A DNA stretch of 64,000 nt. Source: Klebsormidium nitens (taxonomy: Eukaryota; Streptophyta; Klebsormidiophyceae; Klebsormidiales; Klebsormidiaceae). Position numbers and translations under genes: made by a program. Numbering within the stretch: the stretch's first letter is position 1; the number at the start of each line of letters is the position of its first letter. Under the pieces are notes generated by a model, which saw nothing but the letters and a program-made list of their open reading frames with translations, was not told the DNA's origin and ran no database searches. The DNA lies in assembly GCA_000708835.1 (NCBI GenBank), contig DF237298.1, forward strand, positions 1 through 64,000. The letters run 5' to 3'. Shown piece after piece: positions 1 to 12,158 of the stretch.

Positions 1-221
1 GGGATTCCACCAAAGGTGTAACCTTTACACCACCTTCTCTCCGAGAAGTTTATCACCAGGCGCCTTCGCGCATCTCCCATACTCACCAGGAGTAAGAACG
101 TTTCAGAACGTGAGAATGGGCGGTTCTTCAGTTTACTCTTCTTCGAGCACAGAGACTTTTGCAGGCACTGGCGCCGAAATAAATTTCCTGACTCACTGCT
201 CGGATCTGCCGGCGGCTGAAG

Positions 222-2010
222 GCGTCTCCTGCTATGGTGCATTCTGCAGAGGAGGTTGAAGGGTTTGTACAGGTGAGTCCCTCCATCGCTCGCGCCTGGA
301 GCCCCCTTCTCTACAAAGCCCAGTTGCGCAATCCCAGCCCCTTGACTCGCATGTTTCTGAAAAAGTCTGAAATTTGGCCTGTCCTGGACTGCGCACCTTC
401 AGTTTTCACATAAAGGTACATCATTGGACAAATAGCGTCAGAACTTTGTCTTCCCCCCACCTCACCACCCCACCATTGCCTCCCTATCTTGCTCTGATCA
501 CAGAGTGTCAGTGTGCTGACACCACATCTCCATAATGACCATGTGTACAGACTGCTGGTGCTTTAAGTGTCAACATCAGTACGCTGTCGCCTCCCTGGGT
601 TGAAGGAATGTGTCGCGCCATCGCAGGCGCTAAAATGGCGGGCAAGCCTTGAGTTTTAGGCCCTGTGGGAGTTGGGGCCACCACTTATCGTGCAAAAGTG
701 AGCGGTCTTCGTTCATCATCTTGTTTCAATTTTGGACCAAAGGCACTCTAAATTGGAGTCATGCACAGTACTGTTTGCCTACGTGGCATATCGCGCATCC
801 CTTTGCTCTTGGTCATCAGTCTTTCCAAAACAAGCTATCCCTTCGCAATTCCTCGAGTTTGATCTCTGATCACTGCAGTAGCTGTGGACGGCTTTTCCAT
901 TCTTGCCTCCAGCACCTCATTGCGCTCTCACTCCTGTGTCTGCTAAGGCAGGTATGCCAAGGGTTGATAGCGTTGGGGCCGACAGTGATACGGGGCAATG
1001 CGTCTGGGATCCTGGCAGCAGCGGGGGCAGCCACTGAGGCCACCAGGGTAACACATGCGTCCACAGCTATCGCGCTCCACGAAGGTAGCTTGAGTAAAAC
1101 TCTCTACTATAGACGAAGTCCCTGGGAGGCACTGGCACTGACAACGACGAATTTGCGCGCTGTTGTCCAGAGTGGAAATGTAAAACCAGAGTGACACAAA
1201 CTTCTGAAACACCAAGATCCAAAACGTGGAGGCTTCCTCAGCGTCGGTTGATGCTGACAGAGTCTCTGTCTGGGCGTCCTGTTCTCATGCATCCTATTGC
1301 AATACGTCTCCCTTTGACCTGACAGGGCGTTAACAACTTCTCGGATTCACACCTCATACATGAACTTATCGCACAGTTTAAGATAGTTGCATCTTGCTGC
1401 CCTACTTTTCGTTGTTCCTGCCTTGTCCCCCAGGCCATGTCTGTGTATGTGTCAGCAGAGTATTCATGGCTCAGCTTTTTGACATCTGATTCTCGGGATT
1501 CGGTGCCGCTATTACAAGGAAGGAAGCCCTTGATGTCTGCAAAGACTGCCTCTCTCTGGCATAAGAACTGCTGTTTCTTCCTGAACTTCGTATGGTGTCG
1601 AGAACTCCTGTAAGTCAGCAAGGCACTGACACGTCACCTCGACGGCTCCTCAGAACTGAAGCCCATCTGAAGTTGAATAGACTGAAGTACAAAACTCTCG
1701 TGTCCTGGCGGACTCTTAAATATTTCCGGATGGTCGACAGTGTCGTAATCTTTCTGGGCCTGTTTTTGGTGCCTTCTCAGAGCCGAGCTCGGAAATGCGA
1801 CGCAATATGTCTTGCAGAATCCTGCGGAAACTCGCTCCTTCTTTTCGACAGTGTCGAATCTAAGTTTGGGCCGACAGGGCGTTGACAGCTCTAGCAAACG
1901 CGCTCGCCGCCGCCAAGCAACTCTAGCCACGGCGTACGGAACAGTGGTCGCAGTCAGCCTGCCGGCGGAGCCATCGACATCATTACGGAACGCGAGTTTT
2001 GCGTGTGGCC
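222..2010 (+). pseudogene. THIM: hydroxyethylthiazole kinase (ThiM) pseudogene
   Basis: ThiM phosphorylates 4-methyl-5-(2-hydroxyethyl)thiazole in thiamine salvage. Four exon-like blocks appear in family order. Block 222-272 reads ASPAMVHSAEEVEGFVQ and ends at CAG|GTGAGT. Block 551-697 follows an ACAG acceptor and reads ALSVNISTLSPPWVEG, then GKP, a stop, VLGPVGVGAT. Block 952-1047 reads PTVIRGNASGIL, the family's signature. Block about 1872-2010 reads GVDSS, then a shifted ALANALAAAKQL, then GTVVAVS, then a shifted AIDIITERE. Three lesions argue for a dead gene: TGA at 650-652 where the family has the Trp of KPWVLDPVG, Gly replacing the Asp of DPVG, and at least two or three frameshifts in the last block. 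No C-terminal ATGCSL region was found. The N-terminal part may lie upstream of 222 or off the window. Family identity is firm; exact limits are not. Confidence 0.8.
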
Positions 2011-4911
2011 ATTGGAGATCCGCTTCTCCAAGTAATTGCAAATCTCGGCTTCTCGATCCCGTCTATCATCTTCAAGTACGACAGTGAACTTCAGTTCGTT
2101 TTGAGTACGATTATGGTGTTGAAGTGAGTGCAGTGATTGTTGTGCATCACGATTGCGAGACAGGTAATGGAATTCATCATTTTGGAAACGGTGTCACAGC
2201 ACCTCGTGTTATGTTCTCCTTCGGTTGTTACCTTATTTAGCTTCGGCATTTACACCGTCAAGAATAATTGGTTTTCCGGGGCCCAAGTTGACTAGAACGC
2301 GAAATTTGCCCCCTCCCCGTCTGCCCATCTCGATTGTGTTCACTGAATTTATAGAACGAAGAAGTCGAAAATCGATCTCGCGACCTTTACTTCCAGTTCC
2401 CGACGCAAACTGGTAACACTTCAGCTCGACTCGAATGTCCTCTCAACCCAATTGGTTCGAAGCAACCTCTCGCAACCTCTCGCAACCTCTTGCCATTTCA
2501 AATCTCATCTGTGGAGGGAAGTAAAAGAGTCTGCTGCTTTACCCCCGGGCGTTTCGTTGGCTGCGAAAAGTAACCGCGACGGGCTGCTCCGTGAATGCAC
2601 TCATTGCCGTCTTTCTCGGCCAATCCCGAGCTACCCCCCCTTGAAGCGGCCGCCTACTCCCTCGCGTATTTCGGATGAGCCTTCGACTAGTCGTTTATAC
2701 GCGGCTGTCTATCGGTCGTTGTCTACTGGTTGTTATCCCGCCTTGGAGTAGCTCAGTCGGTTGAGCGACGTGCTTAATATTAGCACAGTAAAAGGGGGTG
2801 TGCCAAAAGTTTTTCAGTTCGATTCTCGAACCTGACCATTCGTTGCAGAAGGGGCGAGGACTCTCCTTTCATTTGTCGGTGTGCTAGTCCCGTTGCTGCT
2901 GATCAGCCCGGTGCCAGACTGTACGTACCGTTGTCTATTGGTTATGTATGCTAAGCTTACTACGGTAACAACTGCTAGGTAGCACGCTTGGTTATGGAAT
3001 TTTGGCCGTCGCTGGGCCACTTCCTCGCTTTCCGGACCGTGCTCAGCTTCACAAGAGCAGTCTTTGTGTGGGCTCGCGTCGCCCGCTTGTGCTACTGATT
3101 TCCCTAAGGGATCCACTAGACTACGTTCGCTTAGAGGACCTCTTTTCGGTTCGAAGAAAACTCCGCAAGATGTTTGTTTAACCCATTTCTTTTGAGTGGT
3201 TGCAGGCTGGCCGCTCAGGTCGCAGTGGAAGCGCACCCCGGCGGGTCCGGAACGTCCAGAGTGCATTTTCTAGACGCGCTTTACACGTTGGGCAAAGAAA
3301 CCTTGACGCAAGAAGGCCTCGTTTCCGAGCTCCCGCTATGATGTTGGAGGAAATAGGTCACGATGCAGCGATGAGCGCCGAGTAGATTGTCTATTGTGGC
3401 CTCTTTGCCGTAGCTTTAGACAAGTCTAACCTTGAAACAGCTCTATGCTGCTTTTGAGATTATTTTCGATTCACTTTTCGCTTGTTGAAACTTACTCCGA
3501 GTTTGACTGCTTTGCTCAGGTTGATGATGGTCGCTCAATCCTTTTAATACAGCACCAATACCATGTATTTAGCAGAAATAGACTATAGCTTGAAATGCAC
3601 AGCATCTAACATCATTGTGCGCTTTAAGTACATGGGCGCGTTTCCACGGCACTGCAACAACTGTAGGTGCATTCAAAGAAAGCTCACAAGTGTCCGACCA
3701 CTGGCAGACGGAATTGGAATTACCAAGCCCAAAAAATGTGGTTCAATGATGCTTGTCTGGCATATGATGCTTGTTCTGCGCATATAACATGGCGGCGCTA
3801 GCTGGGCCACGCATGCATGCAGTGACCGACCCATGAATGATCGATATCATTGCAGCTGCGTGAATGCTGCCAGTGCATATTCAACCTGAATCTCAATGGC
3901 ATATTAATTCATCACTTGTCGTGCCATCACATGCGCATGCGGCGCACGAGCATGCATGGGCGGCAATCTCTGTACGTTTAAGTAGGACGGTAACTTAAGC
4001 TAGCGGGTAAGAGTCACGCGTATACATAGCGCAACCGTCGATCTCGGTGGCACATTTTCATTTGAGACAACCACGTTGGATGACTTTTTGCAAGGCCCTC
4101 GGCGGTGGCGCCTCATGATCATTGAATTGCGACAATACTCGGATGAGAGTGTTCGCGTGTCGAAACCCGCGAGACCAGATCTGGGTTTGATCGAAAGCAA
4201 TCAAGTTTAAAAAACATAAGCACATTGAGAATAACGTTTTTGACGACAAAACCAAATTGACGCTTCGGGATGCGTACACATTTGATTTCTGCTACTATCG
4301 TCGGCCGAACTTGTGTGTCGGACCATTGCGCTCCACTAAGCCGTCCACTAAATGATACCTCCAGTCTTATCAGGATAACGTATGACCAATAAATACACCC
4401 ATCGTAAATACAGTCGAAGCCAAACGGTGGTAATCCGGCACCAATATGCGGCTCCGTTATGCGCCTGCGCCCATCCAAGTCACCTCCCCCAACCTTGCTA
4501 CCTGCTCTAGCACGGCCCAGGGCCTTACGGAGACTCGCCGTGAACTCCCGCCCCCCCCCTCTCCCGCCCTCCCTTTCTTCCCCCCGGCGCCCTGCCAGCA
4601 CCGCTCCACCTCCGCCACCAAACCCTCTAATACACCCCCCCCGGAAGAGGGTTTCCGTCCTTTCTCCATCAGATGCCTCACTTCGTCCATGCTCAAATGC
4701 ATCAGCTCAGCCGCCACCGCCGTTCTCCCCCCCTGCTCCTGCCACTCCTCGCTCCCCTCACTCTCCTCCCCCGCGCCTTGCTTTTCTATCATCTCCCCGG
4801 CCGTCCGCAAAGGAACTCTCAAGATGTGACAGCCCCAACATTTCCCACATGCTTTTTTTTAAATCAAACATCAATCCACGGTATTCACTTCTCTCAAACC
4901 GAGGTTGAACG
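2011..4911. other. intergenic stretch, no convincing gene
   Basis: Apart from the tRNA-like element I see no exon with a recognisable domain. 2461-2492 has about three tandem copies of a CGCAACCTCT-like 10-mer. Around 4540-4740 the plus strand is very C-rich and both strands are open for over 100 codons. The minus-strand reading (4457-4822) is Gly/Glu/Arg-rich with an alpha-helical middle, but I cannot assign it to a family. Confidence 0.4.
2742..2836 (+). pseudogene. tRNA-like Pol III promoter element (tRNA relic or SINE head)
   Basis: TAGCTCAGTCGG near 2748 fits the tRNA A box and GTTCGATTC near 2817 fits the B box. Between them GTGCT...AGCAC could form a 5-bp anticodon-type stem with a 7-base loop. 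The sequences flanking the two boxes do not pair as an acceptor stem, the loop lacks the expected U33, and the box spacing is long. A working tRNA is therefore unlikely. A degenerate tRNA gene or the head of a tRNA-derived SINE fits better. Confidence 0.4.
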
Positions 4912-5460
4912 ATGGGTTGCAACGACCTTGTACGTGCACGTGCAGAAGCACATAGCTTCAACGCTTTGGTCGAGTTCATGTACTCCCACGAAATCAGCGC
5001 GACAGTCCGTTCCGACAAAGAAAAACTCTGCTGGTTTCTGACTATCACCGACCGCTTTGAGACGCCCGCGTGCGTCCAGACGTGCGTCCAGGTGCTGACG
5101 TCATCACCCACTACTCTCGCTGACGCCCTCATGCCATACGTGACCAGCCTGCCGCAGCTGTAAAACAATGCGGTACAGTACGCATTGATCTACACTGTTT
5201 CTACCCTTCAAACGGACTGGTCGTTTGAGGAGATAGCCAACGCTGAGAGCGTTCACGAGATGGACGAGGTTCTGATCAGGCGGCTCGTTGTTAGCCTCGT
5301 TCTCAAGCTGCGGGGAAGTGGTGAGCACGAGGAAAACTCTGCAAAGTCTCTCTCGAGTGATTTTGAACTGCGAGTCGAGACCGGTGGGAACCATTTGCCG
5401 CCCTCCTCGAGTTACTCGACTTCTGGCGCATCAGCCGGTCTTTCATCCGCGAGCACCTAG
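4912..5460 (+). pseudogene. BTB/POZ-like fragment, probably a relic
   Basis: The first 83-codon open stretch (4912-5163) resembles the second half of a BTB/POZ fold: FNALVEFMYSHEIS corresponds to the family's ALLxFxYTGEI segment, and LCWFLTITDRFETPACVQTC to the LLxxADRYxVxxLxxxC helix pair. A stop at 5161-5163 separates it from a second open stretch (5185-5460, TDWSFEEIANAESVHEMDE...) that could be a following BACK-like region. No first half of a BTB domain lies in frame upstream: the same frame has a TGA at 4906-4908. BTB proteins usually act as CUL3 substrate adaptors, but this piece looks too broken to do so. A missed intron could rescue part of it. Confidence 0.42.
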
Positions 5461-6459
5461 ACAGCTGCCCTGAGGTGCGCACTCCAGGGCGGTGGGCGCT
5501 CATTGAAAAGTTGAAGAAGATGGAAACCCTTCAAGAAAAGGAGGAACTTGACGTTCATCAAGCAGATCAAGTCGGTAGGTCGGTGGTGGGGGAGCGCTTG
5601 TGGCCCCCGGGCAGGGCCCGGTGGTCGCCAGAAACAACGCACCTGCCGCCTTCCCTGGTGGCTCCGTCGGCTTCCACGTCGCCCAAGCTCTCGCGTTCTT
5701 GATGTCGGCCTTGATCAAAGTTCTGGGCGCGCTCGGAGGTTTCGTGGTACCGGTGGTATTCTCCGGAAGGGTATACAAGCATCATCACCTCTTGTCCAAG
5801 ATTTTGACTGTTTCATCTGTATTTGGGGTTCTTCCCTGTGGTTGCGCAGTTGCCGGCTTTATGATAGGCTTCCTTTTACTGTCAGTTCATCAGTTTGGTA
5901 CGTGATATGCAGCACCTGCTTGGAGTGAGCCCCTTTGAGGCCGGCAGAAGCTAAGCTCCTAAAAAGCTGACATCAAGACCATGATCATTCCCAGTCATAT
6001 GATAAGGATGGTAAAGCTTGCGACTTGTACAAAGAAAGCGCCTTGAATTCAGCCGGCCCATTTGAAGCAACCTTCTCACCAAGTGAACAAGCTCGATTGC
6101 ACTAGATTTTCTTGTTTGACCAGCATCCCGTACGAACCATGTGTTTGGTTGCAAATGATTTCTAGCTAAATTAAGAAGACTATGCATCATTGCACGACCG
6201 GCACGGCTTTTTTGTTATCAGGAGTTGGGAATGCAGATTACCGGCCTGGTGCACACCATAGTCACTTGTGGACGTCACGATAGTTTGCACTCAGGTCGAG
6301 AATTGCTTTACAAATAACCGAGGTTAAGTTCTTGTCATGTCAATACGGACTTATATATAAAGAACACATGCACAATGCAGATAAACTTGCATTGTGGAGC
6401 ATGAAATCAGGAGCTTGCCAAACGACTGGCATAGTGGCATGCATATGCTACCTAAATAT
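5461..6459. other. intergenic, nothing recognised
   Basis: Short open frames exist on both strands but none shows a domain, a plausible exon with splice sites, or the GC-rich third positions of the neighbouring genes. The part after about 5930 is AT-richer and full of short palindromes. Confidence 0.5.
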
Positions 6460-6558
6460 ATACGTGTACACGTTCGGGGGGATCCCCCGCTGCTGCATCT
6501 CGTCGATCAGCGCCAGCGCGTCCTCCCCGCGGGCGCGCGTGGTGAAGTGCGCGGTCCC
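6460..6558 (-). pseudogene. orphan pentatricopeptide-repeat (PPR) fragment
   Basis: On the minus strand a 99-bp GC-rich island reads ALALIDEMQQRGIPPNVYTY preceded by GTAHFTTRARGED, a near-ideal PPR motif. The frame runs into a stop (TAG) three codons past the motif. The surrounding sequence is AT-rich and contains no second repeat. PPR proteins need many repeats and bind organellar RNA, so this is either a fragment of a decayed PPR gene or a small insertion of PPR-derived DNA. Confidence 0.5.
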
Positions 6559-7110
6559 AATTATATGCTACAACAGGATTGGACCCCGGATTTTTGTATT
6601 CCTAGCTGAAGGTATGTATATGATATATGCTCATCATGCATCATGGCATCAGGTTAACGTTGATGATGGTGTGTCCTCATTCAACGGGAATTGCAAGGAA
6701 CTCAATCGTAAAGATGACATAGTGCGTGCCTTTTTATCTATTATCATGTGATGTCATGTGTACGGCCGCGGATCATGCTTCATGATGAGTGCCTGAACAG
6801 CTTCGGCTACCGTGAACTTTCTCTTTGGCGAGACGCCATGCATAGGCGCATAAGTACGATTTCAGAAACAATGGGCGGGCCGCATTTGTATGCTGATCAG
6901 AGAATCCGATAAATACCGAGGTCGTCTTTCAATGTTGCGAGCAGCCCCAATAGTTCCTCGTGCTACCGCCTTAAGTGCGCCGCCAATGCTGCATTTTGCT
7001 GCTCGACATCCTCGATGATCCGTTTCCCACCCCCCGCCCCCACGCTCCCCGCCCAAACGCTTTCCGCCCCGGGTCTGGCTGTGGCTGCGGCCCAACTGCG
7101 CTCCCCCGCC
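6559..7110. other. intergenic, downstream of the ZNF598-like gene
   Basis: Presumed 3' untranslated and intergenic sequence. From about 7020 to 7110 it becomes C-rich, continuous in composition with the last exon of the minus-strand gene. No other gene seen. Confidence 0.5.
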
Positions 7111-10100
7111 CTACCCCCCTCCCCAAGCGCTCGGCCCCGCCCCCTTGTTCGCGGCCGACTCCGCCCAATCAGCTATCGACCCGTCGCCTAACCTTAACCT
7201 CTGAAACTTGCCCGTCTTTTTCTTCTTCTGCTTCCCCTCGTCCGCTTTCGCCGCGCCGTCTTCGTCCTTTTTGTCCGCGAGCCAAAACGCCCCGCACGCG
7301 ATGCATCTCGTATCCCCCGCCTTATTCCGCAACGTACACACGCTGCAGCTCCACCCGTCGTCTTCCCACGTCTGCGGAACACCCGGCAGAGCGTCTCTCA
7401 GGTGTGACGTGTCCACCGAACCCCCGATGCTCCCGGCTGAGCTCACCCTAGGCACGGATGACGTCCGTGACGGCCCTGCAACCGAAGCCAGGTCATCCGC
7501 CGAAACTGCTCGGCCAAAAGCGCCACCCGCAAACGGGCCTCCGGCGAGAGAAGCTTCTGCCCCATCTCGCTTCGATACCGTTCCGTTTTCTGCTGATGTC
7601 GACGGTGCGCCCGGCCCCAGGATGCCGCTCTGCCCTGCTCCCCCAGAACCTCTCCCGAAACCGGGGGGTGCGTACGGCTTCGGAAGCGCCCCCTGGGAAG
7701 GCGACGCAGCCCCCGAAGGACTGGCCCCTACTCCCCGCGAGTAATTCACACCCCCAGTTGCAGCTGGCCAGAATCCATCTGCGGCCGCTTGTCTTGCCCG
7801 GGCCTTGATCGACGGATCCGACGCAGCCACGTCAGCCACCGTCTTCTTCCCCCGCCCATTCTCCGCACTGCCGGGTCGCGACGGGGGGCGCTCCCCCTCG
7901 GCCGCCGCCTGCAGACTCTGCAGCTCCTTCGCTTTCTGGGGGTCGGGGCAGGTTTGCGCTAACTGGGGCACAATCTCGTCTAACCCAACCCCGACAATGT
8001 ACCGGTAGTACTGACCGGTGGAAAGCGTCCCTGCCTGCCACTGCGCCGACCGCTGCTTGAACTCGGTGAACAGAATCTGGTTACCCCCTAACCCGGATTT
8101 GATCTTCTCAACCAGCTGCCGGTTCGCCGCCTTGATCGCTTCTCGGTCCCCTGCGGGGGCAGCTGGCACAGCGCTTGGGACCGCTCCTCCTAGGGGGGGG
8201 TAGTTCGCCTGCTGCCCGCCCCCCCCGCTGGCGCTGTGCAACACCTGAATGCTCCCCGCCCCCCCCAAAACCTCGGTCATCCGCCTCTGCGCCGCCTGCT
8301 TTTTTCTTTGGTGTCTCGACGCCCCTGGAAGAGGTGGAAAATACTCCGGGTCGTTTGTCGCTGTGGGGTGCAAACCCCCCCACCTCCCCACGTTCAGAGC
8401 AGCCGTCTGCGCCGCGCCCCCCCGGGCAAGGCCTGGGAATTGCTCCCGCCCACTTGGGCTCCGCTCGATGCGCATGTTCTGCATTTGGGACTCAGCCAAG
8501 GCGACTGATTCACGGGTGGCTACTTCGATCATGTTGGTCTCCTGGCTGTTTCGAATCGCCGCTTGTTCTTGCGCCGCTTCGAGGACTCGCACGTTGCCCC
8601 GATTCTCAGGAGGGAGGCGGCCGCGCTGCCGACCTGCGAAGGAGCGTTTGCAAGAACTTTCAGGTGTTGCATTCGAGGAGCGTTTGCAAGAACCTTAAGG
8701 TGTTACATTCGGAAAAAGTCGTAAATTCCTTTCCACTATTCCTAAAAACGGAAGGGGTACCAATCTTGCTTCCCCGACAACAGGTGTGAAACAGACAAAA
8801 ATCGGTCCTAAACATGTCGCGACCACTTCCTTCAACGACCCAAAGATCAAACTTCTGAGAATGCAGTCACGACCCTTTCTTTGTGTTAACAAAGGGCAAC
8901 ATTCGACTCGAGCGAATGCCTAAAAAGCACCAAAATTCTTAGAGATGTTTGTCTCCAACAAGCTACCATGCGGATGAAAAGTGCTTTGAACACTTGGAAA
9001 GAACGGCAAAAGCTCACCAGGCTCCCTCTCCGACTCCCCCCGCCCTGGCCGGGTGTACTGTATGTTGATCGGTATTTGCAGCGCTTCTCGCCGCTGGGAC
9101 CGAGACATGTTTCCCCCATGGGCCTGAGCATTATGCCGCTGCAAAGCAGAAAGGCGACTGATTCTTGCGTCCCCTTGACAAAGGGCAGCAATATTCACAC
9201 AAAACGTTCTTCACAAAACGCATCGCCAGCTAGCTGTTACTCCATCATGCGGTCAACAGCTGCCAGACCCAAAGCTAGCTTTTACTCCATCATACGGTCA
9301 ACAGCTGCCATACCCAAACGCCTTAACATTCACTCAATAGATCCATCTTTTGACCTCATATTTGGTTTTCCTTACCAACGCAACTACTTCTTCCACTTAG
9401 ATGAAATGAAAGGTCCAAGACCGGAATGTGTCCCTCACCTTCAATTCGCTCTCGGAAACAAAGACTACGAACTTCTTCTGTAGGCAGTCGGGGTGCTCGC
9501 ACAGGGAGTGTGTTATTCGAAAGTGGTTCTGCACATGCAAGAATCAGGGAAGATGTTTGAGGCTAGGCAGGCAAGCAGCTGAGAAAACGATAAGAGGTAA
9601 ATAAGTAAAAGAGGTAAATAGTAACCGATGAGAGTTGGCATCCTGCAATCCTGAAGTAGAGCCCAACTTATTTGCAGGCGACCACATTGGCGGAGGTTTT
9701 AAAAAACTGTAATTGACTGCCTCATGCATCAACAGGTCTGAACGATTGATACTGACCAGCGCCACTGAGTCAAACAGCACAGTCAGCCCCTCCTGGCCGT
9801 GCATTCACATCATTGCAACCCTTTGCAAGCCAATGTTAAGTTAAAGCCCTGCGTGGCTTTCACGACAAGACCTTTCATGAACACCTTCTAAAGGCCAGCC
9901 CTCACCTCTAGATCTGGATAGTCCCTGTAGTACTCAAACACATCCGGTCGCGCCCTGTGAAGAGTAGTAGACAGCATGAGCATAGATGCTGGGCATCCAA
10001 GTCAAAGAGCAACAACAAGAGAAACTTCCACTCTTTTTCTACTGTAATCATCGTTAAGGTCCACGCCAAACGGAGGAACGACACCTGTCCTACACCTGGC

Positions 10101-12158
10101 GGACACAGCGGTGAAGCATTAAAGAATGGAAGTGACGTTTTTCAATACATGCTCCTATTGAGTCAGAAGGAGAAGGAAACAAACGGTCCCCTTTCCGCGG
10201 GCAATTGCAACACAAGCCAAATGAGTTATTGCTCTAATGCAATCTAACTTTGGTTTCTTCTCCATGCCTAGGAAAGGTCGAGCAAGTCCGCATCAGACGT
10301 ATCCTTCCAAAACGTTTCGGCGTTGCTTCTGAGGGTCATGAACGTAGTAATGGCCTCTCCCTCAATTGCAGATCCATTGCTTCTATCACCACCACCAATC
10401 CAACGCATCCAAAAACTGACCATCCCCCTACCCAGAATAACTGCACCTTTCAAACCCGGGAACAGCAGTGCACTCCAAAGCGTAGCCCTACCTTTGACAG
10501 AGGTGGCACGTGTAATGCTCCCCATTCATATGCTGATACAGCTCCGCTTCTCCATACAGCCTCCGGTTGCAAAACTTGCAGAGCGGATGCCCCTGGAAAC
10601 CCCCCCGCTCCTCGGCATTTCCATCGACCTCTGGGCACGCTCGGACTTGGTGCCGCTCTAGTTGCTGGCGCGTGTACAGGTGCTGTTCACTGAGGAACAC
10701 CTGGCACACGAATTAAGCAGATGAGAGGTTACTTCTATAAGTTCAGACACTCAGTAACTTTTTGTGAGAGGGCAACTTTTCCCAACATGCGTCAATGCAA
10801 TCAGGAGCAAAATCCTACTAAGATAGCGACAACAAATCACCAGGTTGATAACAAACAAGCTGCGTCAATAAGGATAAGCCTGCAACGTAAGTATGAAGAC
10901 AGGTCGCACATAACAAGTCACATTCCAATGTGTATATACTGCAATCGCCATTACAACTGATCAACCACACGGCCTTCAAACCACGATGTGAAAGCAGCTC
11001 TTCTTGTCCGCCACTCCACAAAACAGCCTCTATGGAAACTTTAGGGACACCTTGGGAGGGAGAAAGAAGCTCCATTGTACTTTGCAGCATTGCAGATATT
11101 GAGTTTCTGACCATATCAGACACAGAGCATCATACCACTGCGTCAAACAAGAATCCAGATGTCCGTTCTGCGCGTTAAACACAGCTTCCTGAATGCTACA
11201 CATATGAAGCACCAACAAGGCCGCGCGACCAGCAGCAAATGCGCCTGCCCTTCTTTGCCAGCTTTTCTGCTGGACCTCAGTAAGTTGTATGTTTTAGGGT
11301 TTGCAAAGTGCAAGCGAAATCCTCACCTTTCTTCCTTCCAGACACAGCTCGCACATCACCAGCTTGTGGATCCCAGACAGATGCTGCTTCAGCCGCTCAA
11401 TGTCCCTAAAAACAGTATCCGGTGGCACGGAACCCCGGGGCAGGGGCTTCCCCGTCTCTCCTGCTTGGACGCATACGCTACATGATAGCCGGCAGAGCGC
11501 CTTGATTGTCTTGAAGTGGTCTTGATCATCAAAGTAAGCGTTGAGGAGATCGTCGTACCAAAGGTCTCCGCCCTTGCTCTTGTCCCGCGCAGGAAGGGCG
11601 GCAAAGTCGACTGAGGCGGTGTATTCGCCCAGAGCCTGCAGAAGTATGATCCTCGTTGTTTTGGTGGACAATCTAAAAGAGGACACGAACAATCGTTGAC
11701 TAGTGCATGCATCGTTCTAGAGCCACATGCCCTTTCGCAGATTGAGCGGCAGCGGATACCCCTTCAGATCTGGTAATGGTGCCACAAGGGAATCAAACTG
11801 AGAGATCCTTCAAAAAATTTGGGTCTCAGAGCATATCATCGCTTGAAGGCTGGGCACAGAACCCTAGAACAGGATGACCTATCCTTGGCTCTCAAGCTGG
11901 AACCAAGCAAAGCGCATGCCATGCTCACATACCAAACCTTTAGGTACTCTGCATGCGCTGATCAGACTGAGCCATGATCTTTGCGCTTACCTTTGTGACA
12001 AAGACTGCTGGGCAGTCCTGCTTGCAGATGCAGCACTTGTTGTCCTTAAGGACAAAGCGCAAGCGGGCAATGCACGATGAACAGACATCCTTGTGGTCGC
12101 AAGCACCGTATGCAATCCACTCCAGGGGCTCAGCACAGATCACGCAACAGTCTTCCAT
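7111..12158 (-). CDS. ZNF598: ZNF598/HEL2-type RING E3 ubiquitin ligase, complete
   Basis: Orthologues ubiquitinate 40S ribosomal proteins at collided ribosomes and start ribosome-associated quality control in the cytosol. Exons (5' to 3'): 12158-11991, 11635-11327, 10700-10492, 9954-9906, 9528-9439, 9138-9018, 8633-7111. All junctions are GT-AG, phases agree, total 822 aa. Residues 5-45 form a RING (CVIC, CDHKDVCSSC, CCIC). C2H2-type finger pieces follow in exons 2-6: LSCSVC and MCELCLEGRK, then GHPLCKFCNRRLYG with HYTCHLCQR, then SLCEHPDCLQKKFVVF, then RHNAQAHGGNMSRSQRREAL. About residues 478-550 is the conserved C-terminal helical domain (AIKAANRQLVEKIKSGLGG ... GLDEIVPQLAQTCPDPQK). Residues 743-765 form a RanBP2-type zinc finger (WSCSVC...CIAC), followed by a Lys-rich tail ending KFQRLRLGDGS. 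The start is the ATG two codons before the first RING Cys pair, the usual plant arrangement. It is divergent from the LRR receptor gene. Confidence 0.95.
8641..8712. repeat. 36-bp tandem duplication at an intron end
   Basis: Two adjacent 36-bp units starting GGAGCGTTTGCAAGAAC differ at about five positions. They sit immediately upstream, in gene sense, of the acceptor of the last exon of the ZNF598-like gene, so the intron 3' end has been doubled. Confidence 0.85.
9232..9318. repeat. 45-bp tandem duplication in an intron
   Basis: Two head-to-tail units share TTACTCCATCAT and CGGTCAACAGCTGCCA with about four differences. They lie in the intron between exons 5 and 6 of the ZNF598-like gene and match no exon. 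Confidence 0.85.

Noticed and set aside
2742-2836. Functional tRNA gene
   Set aside because: A and B boxes fit, but no acceptor stem forms and the anticodon loop is abnormal; kept only as a tRNA-like relic.
4457-4822. Minus-strand 121-codon frame resembling a BACK-type helix region
   Set aside because: Similarity is vague, Gly/Glu low complexity dominates, and it runs opposite to the BTB-like fragment.
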